Source: JAEVLT01 sp044598425 (GTDB lineage Bacteria; Bacillota; Bacilli; Bacillales; Cytobacillaceae). Taken from it: 64,000 nucleotides of DNA. Both the position numbers and the translations under genes were made by a program. The notes under the pieces are model-generated. The model was not told the origin of the DNA. It ran no database searches and saw only the letters and a list, made by a program, of their open reading frames with translations. Of this stretch, positions 43,227 through 52,019 are shown piece after piece. Within the stretch, counting starts at the first letter, position 1; each line of letters opens with the position of its first letter. The DNA lies in assembly GCA_044598425.1 (NCBI GenBank), contig CP172536.1:2356001-2420000 (forward strand), read 5' to 3'.

Positions 43227-43877
43227 TTAATTTTTAGGCACTACGGCGACGCGATAGCTCGGTACATCGAGCGCCCTCGTGACTGCATCAACAATTGATT
43301 TTTTCATTTGAATGTTTTCCGCCCCATGTGCGACAACTAGCACACCGCGGATTTTTGGTTTTTTTGTTTCAACGACTATTGGCACTTCCTTATCGCCGTT
43401 TCGGATAATAACAACCTTTTCGTCAACTGATTCATCTTGGACTTTGCGTTGTCCTCCTTGCTGGTCGGTCTCAACAGTCGTTTGATTTTTGGAAACTCTG
43501 TCTTTTTCATAGACTTTCGCTTCACTCGAATCGATGGTAACGACAACTCTGACATCTTTCACGCCCAACATTTCATCAAGCGCTTCCTTCATTTTCGATT
43601 CATATTCCTGTTCATAATCGGCAATTGATTTGTTCCCGGAGCTTTTTTTCATGCCAAATGCCGGAACATCGCTCGGACTGCCCGAAGTCGTTTTGACTGC
43701 GGGAAGATCAGGAGCTGCCGCTTGTTTTTTAAAAAGAATATTGCCAGCAAGCATGAAAGCCGCGCCGATGCATAAAACAAGAATCATATATTGGTATTTT
43801 CCAATTTTTTTGTCCAGTTTATCGTCCTTTTTGAGCCACTTTTTAAACCGTAAAAATGGTCCTTGGTGATCATCCAT
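43227..43877 (-). CDS. spoIIIAG: Stage III sporulation protein AG
   Basis: A 216-residue protein with a membrane helix at about residues 29-46 and a C-terminal ring-building domain (VRVVVTIDSSEAKVYE, KPKIRGVLVVAHGAEN). It forms the large ring of the SpoIIIA-SpoIIQ channel. The ATG at 43877 overlaps the spoIIIAF stop by 8 nt; a TTG eight codons upstream is the alternative. Confidence 0.92.
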   Translation of the reverse strand: MDDHQGPFLRFKKWLKKDDKLDKKIGKYQYMILVLCIGAAFMLAGNILFKKQAAAPDLPAVKTTSGSPSDVPAFGMKKSSGNKSIADYEQEYESKMKEALDEMLGVKDVRVVVTIDSSEAKVYEKDRVSKNQTTVETDQQGGQRKVQDESVDEKVVIIRNGDKEVPIVVETKKPKIRGVLVVAHGAENIQMKKSIVDAVTRALDVPSYRVAVVPKN

Positions 43878-44499
43878 TCTGCTTACTTTTCCCCCCTTCA
43901 ATCAAAACTTCAATTGTTTTCTCGTTTACTTTCCATTTATTTGAAAGAAATGTAGCAATCTGTTTTGAATGATCCGCTTGTTCTGTTGTTGAAAGAGGTT
44001 TCCTGGTGTTTATGATGACTGGTGCAACCGCGTCGACCGCCTCAACTTTGCTGTCCGGTTGTTTCAAAAGAACCGAAACCTTTTGCAGGTTTTCTGGAAA
44101 TGGTTTTTGACTCTTTTCGTCGGTTGAAAGTTTAATATTTGCGATTTCCAATCCGTATTGTTTCATCAGCTCCTCTGCAGCATCCTTTTTCAATTGGACA
44201 GCCATTTGTTCTAAAATATATGCACGCTCCCCAGCTTGTATTTCTTTTTTCTTTATTTCTATATCATTTTTCAATTTTTTTTCACTTTGATCATGAAATG
44301 CCGGAATCGAAGATAGAGTTGTTTCAAAATCGGACGAAATGAATTTTAAAATCGGCGTCAAGATAATGGCGATCAAAAGCAAGCCTACAACTATCTTGAC
44401 ATATTTCTGCATGCTGGAATTTGGCAAAAGCATATCGATAACGGTTGCAAGCAGAATAAATAAAATAATATTGGTAACCCATTCGATTACAAATGACAT
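43870..44499 (-). CDS. spoIIIAF: Stage III sporulation protein AF
   Basis: A 209-residue protein with two N-terminal membrane helices (about residues 5-25 and 33-52) and a soluble domain with the conserved KKDAAEELMKQYGLEIA segment. Part of the mother-cell secretion-like complex. It is coupled to spoIIIAG by overlap and starts 10 nt after spoIIIAE. Confidence 0.92.
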   Translation of the reverse strand: MSFVIEWVTNIILFILLATVIDMLLPNSSMQKYVKIVVGLLLIAIILTPILKFISSDFETTLSSIPAFHDQSEKKLKNDIEIKKKEIQAGERAYILEQMAVQLKKDAAEELMKQYGLEIANIKLSTDEKSQKPFPENLQKVSVLLKQPDSKVEAVDAVAPVIINTRKPLSTTEQADHSKQIATFLSNKWKVNEKTIEVLIEGGKSKQNG

Positions 44500-44509
44500 C
44501 CCGCTTCAC

Positions 44510-45709
44510 CTACCTCATCATCAACGTTAAATTTCCCGCCGCAACAATGACGGTGATGCTTAAAAAAAACATCAAAGACACAATGCCGAGTGCGGCAAAT
44601 ACATAGATGACGCTTTTCGAGATAATATCAAGACAGGAGATAATCGATCCGCCTCCGAGAGGCTGCAAAATAGCGGCTGCAAATTTATAGATAAAAGCAA
44701 TCATTAAGATTTTTATCGCCGGAAAAGCAACAATGATCAGCAAAATCGCCACGCCGGCGATTCCAATTGTATTTTTCAAAAGTGCCGATGCGCTAACGAC
44801 TGTATCGGTTGCATCTGTAAACATTCGGCCAATAACCGGAATAAAATTACCGGTTACAAACTTGGCTGTTCGAATTGTTACACCGTCTGCAACTGCCGTG
44901 GAAGCTCCTTGAACGGATATGACACCAAGAAAAACCGTTAAGAACAGCCCCATTAGACCAATGCTCCAGTTGCGCAGAAGCTGGGCCAGCTGGGTTACCT
45001 TATAATTTTCAGACAAGGTGCTGACAATGCTTAATAGAGCAGCTAGAAAGAGAAGCGGCAAAATAATGTATTGCATTAAAACACCGCTTGTATTCATTAA
45101 AAATAAAATGACCGGGTGAAAAAAAGCAGCTGAAACAACTCCTCCAGAAGCGGCGATAATTGCGAGCAACAATGGAATAAGCGCAAGGACAAATGAAATC
45201 ATTGTTCCAATTGTTTCGTTGGCATAATCGATTGCAACATGGAAGCTATTGAGTGCCAAGATCACGAGCACCATAAAAACAATCGAGTAAGCCACTTTGC
45301 TGACCGTGCTTTTTTCAAAGGCGTTTTGCATTGATTGCAGGAACATGCTAAAAATCGTCAACATAATTAACGATCCTAAAAGTTTGCCATTCGCAATAAA
45401 TTCATGAAAGGAAAATTTCAATATTGCCTGTGCCCATTGCTGGAGCGAAAACTTTTTCTCTCCTTTTATAAAATCGTAGAGGCTTCCCTTTTGACTTTCT
45501 GGAAGAAATCCCCCATATTTACTAGTGATATCTTCCCAGTATTTTTTTAATTCTGTTAAGTCCATCGTTTTGATCTGTTTATCGACCAATTCTGTCGGTG
45601 AAAGAGGTGTGGAAGCGTTTTGTGTGTCTTGCGAAGCTTGGACACTCGGACTAAATAAAAAAAATAACAGTAGAACGATCATTGGAATAAACTGCAGCCT
45701 CTGCTTCAT
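44510..45709 (-). CDS. spoIIIAE: Stage III sporulation protein AE
   Basis: A 399-residue polytopic membrane protein with a signal peptide (residues 1-25, ending VQAS), an extracellular section and about seven hydrophobic helices from about residue 115. It is the multi-spanning core of the SpoIIIA channel. GAGGTG precedes the ATG by 8 nt. Confidence 0.93.
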   Translation of the reverse strand: MKQRLQFIPMIVLLLFFLFSPSVQASQDTQNASTPLSPTELVDKQIKTMDLTELKKYWEDITSKYGGFLPESQKGSLYDFIKGEKKFSLQQWAQAILKFSFHEFIANGKLLGSLIMLTIFSMFLQSMQNAFEKSTVSKVAYSIVFMVLVILALNSFHVAIDYANETIGTMISFVLALIPLLLAIIAASGGVVSAAFFHPVILFLMNTSGVLMQYIILPLLFLAALLSIVSTLSENYKVTQLAQLLRNWSIGLMGLFLTVFLGVISVQGASTAVADGVTIRTAKFVTGNFIPVIGRMFTDATDTVVSASALLKNTIGIAGVAILLIIVAFPAIKILMIAFIYKFAAAILQPLGGGSIISCLDIISKSVIYVFAALGIVSLMFFLSITVIVAAGNLTLMMR

Positions 45710-45736
45710 CTGCTTTTCACCTCTTTTGTGACTTGA

Positions 45737-46126
45737 TTAGTTTGGAATCAGTTTCATAATGGTTTCGATCAATACCGTTAGAATCGGAATCGCCATTGCA
45801 AGAATAATAATTTTTCCTGCAAGTTCAATTTTTGAAGCAATCGTCCCCTGCCCGGCATCTTTTGTTATTTGAGCGGCGAATTCAGCAATATAGGCAATGC
45901 CGATAATCTTTAAAATGGTTTCCACATATACGATGTTCACTTTGGCATCTACCGCAAGTTTTTCCAGCATATTGATAATCTCTGAGATTTTATCAACTAA
46001 AAACAGGAAAATAACACAGCCGACAAATACGATCAATAGAAACGCAAAATTTGGCTTTTGTTCCTTGAGAACAAGGGCAAGAAAGGTAGCGATAAGAGCC
46101 AATCCGACTATTTTGATGATTTCAAT
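45737..46126 (-). CDS. spoIIIAD: Stage III sporulation protein AD, apparent ATT start
   Basis: A membrane protein of about 129 residues with four hydrophobic helices and the conserved NIVYVETILKIIGIAYIAEFAAQITKDAG region. The only standard in-frame start is a TTG at 46102, which removes the conserved N-terminus EIIKIVGL and lacks a ribosome binding site. An ATT at 46126 lies 7 nt after AGGGGAG and restores the family N-terminus (x-EIIKIVGLALIATFL). I therefore extend the gene to the ATT; a sequencing error is possible. Confidence 0.85.
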   Translation of the reverse strand: MEIIKIVGLALIATFLALVLKEQKPNFAFLLIVFVGCVIFLFLVDKISEIINMLEKLAVDAKVNIVYVETILKIIGIAYIAEFAAQITKDAGQGTIASKIELAGKIIILAMAIPILTVLIETIMKLIPN

Positions 46127-46142
46127 CGCAGAGCTCCCCTTT

Positions 46143-46346
46143 CTATTGAAATAAAAAAACGGATTTTATTTTCTGAAAAAGATCATCAACAATTGAGGCT
46201 ACTTGGAACAAAATATAGATGAATCCGAACAATGTTACCCATTGGGCATACTCTTTTTTCCCTACTTGATCAAGAACCGTGTGCAAAAATGCAACAACAA
46301 TTCCAACCCCGGCAATTTTAAAGATTATATCCACATCTAAGCCCAT
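46143..46346 (-). CDS. spoIIIAC: Stage III sporulation protein AC
   Basis: A 67-residue protein with two membrane helices (about 6-26 and 34-56) and the family N-terminus MGLDVDIIFKIAGVGI. Probably assembles with SpoIIIAD in the channel base. It ends 16 nt before the spoIIIAD start. Confidence 0.94.
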   Translation of the reverse strand: MGLDVDIIFKIAGVGIVVAFLHTVLDQVGKKEYAQWVTLFGFIYILFQVASIVDDLFQKIKSVFLFQ

Positions 46347-46357
46347 TGCTTTTCCCC

Positions 46358-46873
46358 CTAAAATAAAATGATAATCAACAGCAAGCCTGATAAAAGGCCA
46401 AGGCTTTTTACCATCTTTTCATATTTTTCCTGTTTCTCACGGGCATTAGCTTCCTCCCTTTCCAGATGGGTAAGGGTCAGGATAATTTGTTTCTGCTGGG
46501 AAAAGCGATCATGGCGCCCTAGTGTTTCTCCAAATTGCTTCATGATTTCAAATTCTCCCTGTTTTAATGCCGTTGACTTCCAAACATCTTTTAAGCTTGC
46601 TTCCCAAGCGTCTTTCACGGTCGTTTCCGTATCGGTTAAAGTTTGCGAAAACGTCTCAAATAAGCGTGAAAGTGGTTTTGGGAGCTGTTCTGCCAGCCTC
46701 CTGGCAGCTTCATGCAGCGGTGTTTGTCCATACATAATTTCCGCCTCGAGCGATTGCAGGGCAGACTTTAATTGGCGCAGCTGCCTTGTCCGATCACTGA
46801 AATGCCTCGCTGCTTCAAACCCAGTCCACGTTGTCGCAACAAGAATGAAAACGGCTCCCAACAGCTTTATCAT
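46358..46873 (-). CDS. spoIIIAB: Stage III sporulation protein AB
   Basis: A 171-residue protein with a hydrophobic helix at each end (about 3-20 and 154-170) and a helical centre (LKSALQSLEAEIMYGQTPL). It resembles type II secretion platform proteins (GspF/PilC-like). Its ATG follows the spoIIIAA stop directly. Confidence 0.93.
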   Translation of the reverse strand: MIKLLGAVFILVATTWTGFEAARHFSDRTRQLRQLKSALQSLEAEIMYGQTPLHEAARRLAEQLPKPLSRLFETFSQTLTDTETTVKDAWEASLKDVWKSTALKQGEFEIMKQFGETLGRHDRFSQQKQIILTLTHLEREEANAREKQEKYEKMVKSLGLLSGLLLIIILF

Positions 46874-47797
46874 TTAGATCACGCTCCTTTTTGGAAACAA
46901 TTCTTTTCCATGGTGATCAAAGATGTCCGCAATCGTTCCCGGCCCTTTTTTTCTCGTTAACACAACAAAGCGCCGGAAGATTTGTTGGTCGATGATTTCC
47001 TTTAAGGAAGGGCGCTTCTGGACATCACTAAGACTGTTTCCATGAATCGTAATGATTAATTTGATGCCCGCATGCACTGCTTCCAAGATCGCTTCAGTAT
47101 CCTCTTTGCGGCCAATCTCGTCCACAACCAGGACATCCGGACTCATTGAACGAATCATCATCATCATTCCTTCTGCTTTCGGGCAGGCATCCAACACATC
47201 GATTCGATGCCCAAAGGTCAGCTGCGGCACCCCATTGACGCATCCTGCTATCTCAGAGCGTTCATCGACAATTCCTACTTTAAGGGCCGGAATGTTCCTT
47301 TTGGCTTCACCCGTTGAAAGACTTCTGGCAATATCACGCAGAAGTGTTGTTTTTCCTGTCTGCGGGGGGCCGATGATCATTGTATGCAATAAATTTTCCT
47401 TGAAGAGATAAGGAAGAATGGCATCTGCAATCCCGAGTTTTTCCCTTGCTATACGAATATTAAAAGAAGAAATGTCACGAATCGCTTTTACTTGGCCGTT
47501 TTCTAAAATCACTTTCCCGGCAAGACCGATTCTGTGCCCTCCAGAAACCGTAATATAACCCCGTTTCAGCTCTTCTTCGAGCGTATAAATCGAAAAATGA
47601 CTGATTTTATTCATTAAATGGAAAGCATCCTCGGATTGAATCACATATGATAAATATCTAGGCTCCCCTTTTACAGCAATTTCAATCGGCCGATTCATAC
47701 GGATTCGAATTTCTTCAATTTCTTCTTGTAGATAAGGAGGGATTTGCTTAAGCTGTTCTGCAATTTTTTTAGGTAATATAGAAAGAATGGATTCCAA
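46874..47797 (-). CDS. spoIIIAA: Stage III sporulation protein AA (ATPase)
   Basis: A 307-residue AAA+/secretion-type ATPase that powers the SpoIIIA channel. Walker A is GPPQTGKTTLL (about residues 142-152), Walker B DVLVVDEIGR, and an arginine-rich segment precedes ITIHGNSL. The TTG start follows AGGAGGTG by 5 nt. First gene of the operon, with a sigma-E promoter upstream. Confidence 0.94.
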   Translation of the reverse strand: MESILSILPKKIAEQLKQIPPYLQEEIEEIRIRMNRPIEIAVKGEPRYLSYVIQSEDAFHLMNKISHFSIYTLEEELKRGYITVSGGHRIGLAGKVILENGQVKAIRDISSFNIRIAREKLGIADAILPYLFKENLLHTMIIGPPQTGKTTLLRDIARSLSTGEAKRNIPALKVGIVDERSEIAGCVNGVPQLTFGHRIDVLDACPKAEGMMMMIRSMSPDVLVVDEIGRKEDTEAILEAVHAGIKLIITIHGNSLSDVQKRPSLKEIIDQQIFRRFVVLTRKKGPGTIADIFDHHGKELFPKRSVI

Positions 47798-47833
47798 ATG
47801 AGCACCTCCTCTCCTGCTTGTCTCATTAGTAAA

Positions 47834-47862
47834 AATGTATGCTGGCAGGCAGACATTATGAC
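47834..47862 (-). promoter_or_regulatory. Sigma-E promoter of the spoIIIA operon
   Basis: On the minus strand GTCATAAT (47855-47862), a 13-bp spacer and CATACATT (47834-47841) match the sigma-E consensus well. It lies 37 bp upstream of spoIIIAA. The B. subtilis operon is sigma-E controlled. Confidence 0.82.
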
Positions 47863-47921
47863 TTATAAAATCGAGGATCTATTTTTAAACACCATTCTTT
47901 TTTAATCATTTTAAAAAAGTA

Positions 47922-47964
47922 GGAGCTAGACAGTTATCGAAGTTAAGATATAAATTCTGATAAT
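47922..47964 (+). repeat. Dispersed intergenic repeat, copy C (3' end only)
   Basis: Only the 43-nt terminal block is present: GGAGCTAGACAGTTATCGAAGT, two variable bases, then AGATATAAATTCTGATA. The remainder seen in copies A and B is absent. It ends 7 bp from the efp terminator stem. Confidence 0.85.
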
Positions 47965-47966
47965 AC

Positions 47967-48005
47967 AAAAAAACCCCAGTCCATTATTTATAAGGACTAG
48001 GGTTT
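47967..48005 (-). terminator. Terminator of efp
   Basis: A 12-bp stem (47971-47982 with 47994-48005, one G-U pair on the minus strand) with an 11-nt loop is followed by seven T residues. Confidence 0.85.
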
Positions 48006-48014
48006 CTGAAAAAT

Positions 48015-48572
48015 TTATGCGCGAGAAACGTAAGTGCCATCCGTTGTATTGATAATCAGACGGTCGCCTTGGTTAACAAAGAAAGGAACTTGTACAACAA
48101 GCCCAGTTTCAAGAGTTGCCGGCTTTGTTCCTCCAGATGCAGTATCACCTTTAATACCAGGTTCTGTTTCAGTCACTTCTAATTCAACTGTATTTGGAAG
48201 TTCAACACCAAGTGTTTCTCCTTGGTACATCATGATTGACACTTCCATGTTTTCTTTTAAAAATTTCAATTCATATTCAATGCTTACTGCAGGAAGTTCA
48301 ATTTGCTCGTACGATTCATTATCCATAAACACATGCTGGTCTCCGTTTGCATATAAATACTGCATTCTCCGATTATCGATTTGAGCTTTTGCAACTTTTT
48401 CGCCCGCACGGAATGTTTTTTCCTGAATGGCTCCTGTACGAAGATTGCGAAGTTTAGAGCGGACAAAAGCAGCTCCTTTTCCCGGTTTCACGTGTTGGAA
48501 ATCCAAGACGCGCCAAATACCGCCATCTACTTCGATTGTAAGTCCTGTACGAAAATCATTTACTGAAATCAT
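48015..48572 (-). CDS. efp: Translation elongation factor P
   Basis: A 185-residue tRNA-mimic protein that relieves ribosome stalling at polyproline. Three beta-barrel domains are recognisable; the tip loop VKPGKGAAFVR contains K32, the position modified in B. subtilis EF-P. The C-terminus GTYVSRA matches the family. It lies 21 nt downstream of the Xaa-Pro dipeptidase gene. Confidence 0.96.
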   Translation of the reverse strand: MISVNDFRTGLTIEVDGGIWRVLDFQHVKPGKGAAFVRSKLRNLRTGAIQEKTFRAGEKVAKAQIDNRRMQYLYANGDQHVFMDNESYEQIELPAVSIEYELKFLKENMEVSIMMYQGETLGVELPNTVELEVTETEPGIKGDTASGGTKPATLETGLVVQVPFFVNQGDRLIINTTDGTYVSRA

Positions 48573-48593
48573 GCATTAAATCCTCCTAATTGA

Positions 48594-49655
48594 TTACAAA
48601 ATAATAAGTTCTTTCGTTGAATGAGTAAGCGCCTGGTTATGATCTGCTGTGATCATTGTATCATCTTCGATCCGTACTCCACCAAGACCCGGAATATAAA
48701 TTCCCGGTTCACATGTAACAACCATTCCAGGCTCTAAAACAATTTCAGAACGAATAGACAATGCCGGTCCTTCATGAACCTCAAGCCCAATTCCGTGGCC
48801 TGTGGAATGACCAAAATAATCACCATATCCTTTTTCAGCAATCCAATCTCTCGTTAGTGCGTCTGCTTCTTTACCTGTCATTCCCGGTTTGATTCCTGCC
48901 ATTCCTCGAAGCTGGGCTTCTAAAACGATATTATAAATCTCCTTCAATTTAGCATCTGGTTCGCCAACCGAGACCGTTCGTGTGATATCAGAAACATAAC
49001 CTTTATAATAAGCGCCATAATCAAGGGTGACAATATCGCCTTTTTCAATGACCTTATCACTTGCAACACCGTGCGGTAAAGCAGAACGAGGCCCGGAAGC
49101 GACAATCGTATCGAATGACGATGACGTTGCACCAGCTTTTCTCATAAAGAACTCAAGTTCATTCGCAACTTCAAGCTCCGTTTTCCCGGGGCGAATGAAT
49201 TCGATAATATGCTTAAATGCAGCATCCGCAATGTCTGCTGCTTCCTTTAATATCTTAATCTCTGCATCGTTCTTAATCAAGCGTAACTTTTCAATTAAGC
49301 CGGAAACAGGGACAAGTTCCGCATTTACTGCTTTTGCATAGGCTTGGTATGCCGAAAAGGTGACGTACTCTTCTTCAAAACCGAGCTTCTGAATGCCTAG
49401 TTTTTTAGCCTGAGCCGCCACTTCATCGATGATTGCCCCCGTGTGCTGAACAATTTCAAATCCCTGGCATTGGTTTGTCGCTTGTTCTATATAACGAAAA
49501 TCTGTGATAAACAGAGCGCGGCTGCCGCTGATCAGTGCAACTCCGGAAGTTCCGGTAAAGTTTGTCATATAGCGGCGATTATATGCACTCGTAATCAGAA
49601 GGCCGTCAATCTCAAAGTTTGAAAAATTCGATCTTAGTTTTGCTAATTTTTCCAT
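48594..49655 (-). CDS. papA: Xaa-Pro dipeptidase (M24B, YqhT type)
   Basis: A 353-residue aminopeptidase P/prolidase-family enzyme. An N-terminal creatinase-like domain precedes a pita-bread domain with the dinuclear metal ligands in TLDYGAYYKGYVSDITRT, the histidine in FGHSTGHGIGLEVHE and glutamates in TCEPGIYIPG and VRIEDD. AGAGGAGAGG precedes the ATG. It is upstream of efp in many Bacillaceae. Exact dipeptide preference is not visible. Confidence 0.92.
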   Translation of the reverse strand: MEKLAKLRSNFSNFEIDGLLITSAYNRRYMTNFTGTSGVALISGSRALFITDFRYIEQATNQCQGFEIVQHTGAIIDEVAAQAKKLGIQKLGFEEEYVTFSAYQAYAKAVNAELVPVSGLIEKLRLIKNDAEIKILKEAADIADAAFKHIIEFIRPGKTELEVANELEFFMRKAGATSSSFDTIVASGPRSALPHGVASDKVIEKGDIVTLDYGAYYKGYVSDITRTVSVGEPDAKLKEIYNIVLEAQLRGMAGIKPGMTGKEADALTRDWIAEKGYGDYFGHSTGHGIGLEVHEGPALSIRSEIVLEPGMVVTCEPGIYIPGLGGVRIEDDTMITADHNQALTHSTKELIIL

Positions 49656-49847
49656 TTTATTTCCTCTCCTCTGCCTGTAATCCTGAGTTTAGCTGATCTA
49701 TACTGTCCTCAACCGTTCAATTTCCCTAAACAGCCTTACTCAGCCGGATATTCTTACTATGTATCGTTACGGCGCAATGCTTTTTAAAAGGATTTGAGCT
49801 CGTAAAAACATTTTATCATAAGAAGGATTCCGCGGGCTAATATTGAT

Positions 49848-50351
49848 TCAGGTGGCTGCATCGCTGTCTTTCCCTTGTTGATTTTGATATTCATAACTTA
49901 TCGAATAGCCAATAAACATACCATATACAATAAATAAACAAATGGAGGTAATAATGGTATCCCTGCTTAAATCCGTAAATGGACGAATACTTGGGAAAAG
50001 AGGATTTAATACGAAAAAGATGAGTAAAAAGATGACCACACCATACCCAATTCCCGGCCATATTCCTTTTAGCTTTTTTAATAGTGCAGAATAAATATAA
50101 GCTGCCGCAACCGAGAAGATTCCGATTAGTAATAAAGAAAGAACTGTACCAAGCCAGCCTTTTTTCCAATCTCCAAGAGCCCAAGGCTCTAAGATCACAT
50201 TCGTACGTATTTCTGTAAAATTGAATAAATAGGCTATGTTGCCTATGATTGCCCAAAAAATTCCTCCAAAGAATCCAGTCCAAAAAACCATTGTCAGAAA
50301 TGACATCGGTTTAGGATAGTCCAATTTTTTTTCGGTTTCTTGATTTGACAT
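49848..50351 (-). CDS. yqhR: YqhR family membrane protein
   Basis: A 167-residue protein with four hydrophobic helices (about residues 18-40, 62-85, 95-118 and 135-155). It matches YqhR by position and topology; the function is unknown. The ATG at 50351 has GGAGG 8 nt upstream, while the frame extends 34 codons further without a site. In B. subtilis aroQ (yqhS) lies between this gene and yqhT; here that 192-bp gap holds no gene. Confidence 0.83.
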   Translation of the reverse strand: MSNQETEKKLDYPKPMSFLTMVFWTGFFGGIFWAIIGNIAYLFNFTEIRTNVILEPWALGDWKKGWLGTVLSLLLIGIFSVAAAYIYSALLKKLKGIWPGIGYGVVIFLLIFFVLNPLFPSIRPFTDLSRDTIITSICLFIVYGMFIGYSISYEYQNQQGKDSDAAT

Positions 50352-50601
50352 TCCAAAAACCTCCGTATTAACATATTCTGTTAAAAAGAGTAAGTCAGCT
50401 TCGCACAGAACTCTGGCATATCCCACGGTTGTAATATGCCCAATCAAGCTCATTTCTTTTCAGAAAAAACGGCAAAAAAATAAAAAATGGAAATATTGTT
50501 TGATTTCTAGAGGTTTTTTTGCTTTTTTAGTAGAATAAATGTAAGTACATACAGTTTTTATTTTGCTGTTGTGCAACTACGAAATAGGTTGGTGTAAAGG
50601 A

Positions 50602-51546
50602 ATGTCCAATAATCAAAAACCCGTATACGGCGGTCAAGCAGTCGTTGAGGGAGTTATGTTTGGCGGGAAACATCACTATGTTACCGCTGTTCGCAGAAAT
50701 GACCAGTCGATCGAATATTTTCATTTACCGCGAAAAATTAATCCTACCTTAGCTGTTTTAAAAAAAATTCCCTTTCTCCGAGGAATCATCTCGATCATTG
50801 AAGCAAGTGCAAACGGTTCAAAGCACTTAAACTTTTCTACCGAACGATTTGAAGTTGACCCAAGCGAGGATCACACCATTCAAGAGAAAGAAGTATCAAA
50901 ACTCACCATGTACTTGGGTGTTGCGGCAATTGGTGTTATTTCTTTTCTTTTTGGAAAATTCGTCTTTACTTTAGTGCCGGTCTTTCTCGCCGTTTTAACA
51001 AAGCCAATTTTCCCGACGGATACCGAGCAAGTGCTTGTCGAAGGTTTCTTTAAGCTCTTGCTGCTTCTAGCCTATATCTATTTTGTATCCCTAACACCTT
51101 TGATTAAACGGGTTTTTCAGTACCATGGCGCGGAGCATAAGGTAATTAATACGTTTGAAGCCGGCGAAGAATTAACAGTTGATAACGTCCGGGCGCAATC
51201 CCGCCTCCATTACCGCTGTGGCAGCAGCTTTATCTTATTTACGGTTGTAGTTGGAATATTTGTCTATATGCTGGTTCCGACCACTCCGCTTTGGCTGAGA
51301 ATTGTTGACCGCCTGGCATTAATACCGGTTGTTCTCGGAATTTCGTTTGAAGTACTTCAATTGACGAATAAATTAAGGGACGTTCCGGTGTTGAAATACT
51401 TGGGTCTTCCTGGTCTCTGGCTACAGCTCTTAACGACCAAAGAGCCAAAAGATGACCAAATTGAAGTTGCCATTCTTTCCTTCAAAAAACTGTTGGAGAT
51501 GGAAAAAGAAACGGAAGATCAATTACAAACGGAAGAAATTGTCTAA
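50602..51546 (+). CDS. yqhQ: DUF1385 family membrane protein YqhQ
   Basis: A 314-residue protein with the family motifs YGGQAVVEGVMFGGKHHYVTAVR at the N-terminus and RVFQYHGAEHKVINTFEAGEEL in the middle, plus four or five membrane helices. Function is unknown; the conserved His, Glu and Cys residues suggest an enzyme or metal site, which is inference. The frame opens 13 codons upstream, but the N-terminus and the AGGTTGGTG spacing favour the ATG at 50602. Confidence 0.88.
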   Translation: MSNNQKPVYGGQAVVEGVMFGGKHHYVTAVRRNDQSIEYFHLPRKINPTLAVLKKIPFLRGIISIIEASANGSKHLNFSTERFEVDPSEDHTIQEKEVSKLTMYLGVAAIGVISFLFGKFVFTLVPVFLAVLTKPIFPTDTEQVLVEGFFKLLLLLAYIYFVSLTPLIKRVFQYHGAEHKVINTFEAGEELTVDNVRAQSRLHYRCGSSFILFTVVVGIFVYMLVPTTPLWLRIVDRLALIPVVLGISFEVLQLTNKLRDVPVLKYLGLPGLWLQLLTTKEPKDDQIEVAILSFKKLLEMEKETEDQLQTEEIV

Positions 51547-51612
51547 ACCTTTCTTTATTAGTGTTTAAAAGACAAAAAAAATGCTTAAGATGCTCTTAGG
51601 GAGGTGGCTTTC

Positions 51613-51996
51613 ATGAAAAATCGGACATCAAGTCTTATCGTTGCTGGGCTTATTATTCTTGCTTTGATTGGTATTACTGGTATATTTATGGCAAATCCAA
51701 CCAGTTTTCTTCAGAGAATAGCTGTCATGGGCTTATTCGGTGCAGCCATTTACTTTGTTGTTCGGCTCATTTTTAAAGCAAACCCTCAGAAAAAAGAGCA
51801 GCGTGCATTTCTTAAAGCCGCTAGACAATCGAAAAAAAGGCTGAAAAAGAGAGCTGGAGATCCGCCATTGCGCAACTCTTCTCCCGGTACATTAACACCA
51901 TTAAAAAAATCGGCAAAAGCCAAAAAGAAAACGCCTGCTCATCTGACCGTTATTAACGGAAAAAAAAGCAAAAAGAAAAATCGAGCCTCCTTTTAG
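51613..51996 (+). CDS. yqhP: SA1362/YqhP family small membrane protein
   Basis: A 127-residue protein with two membrane helices (about residues 8-26 and 36-53) and a very basic, lysine-rich C-terminal tail. It matches YqhP of the SA1362 family, function unknown. The ATG follows GGGAGG by 8 nt. The stop codon lies inside the terminator hairpin. Confidence 0.85.
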   Translation: MKNRTSSLIVAGLIILALIGITGIFMANPTSFLQRIAVMGLFGAAIYFVVRLIFKANPQKKEQRAFLKAARQSKKRLKKRAGDPPLRNSSPGTLTPLKKSAKAKKKTPAHLTVINGKKSKKKNRASF

Positions 51997-52012
51997 GCTC
52001 GATTTTTCTTTT
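51976..52012 (+). terminator. Terminator overlapping the yqhP stop codon
   Basis: A perfect 13-bp stem (51976-51988 with 51995-52007) with a 6-nt loop is followed by CTTTTTG. Confidence 0.88.
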
Positions 52013-52019
52013 TGCTCAA

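Noticed and set aside
46368..46877. 169-codon plus-strand ORF
   Set aside because: It mirrors spoIIIAB on the opposite strand and is rich in Ser and Cys, as expected for a shadow of a helical gene.
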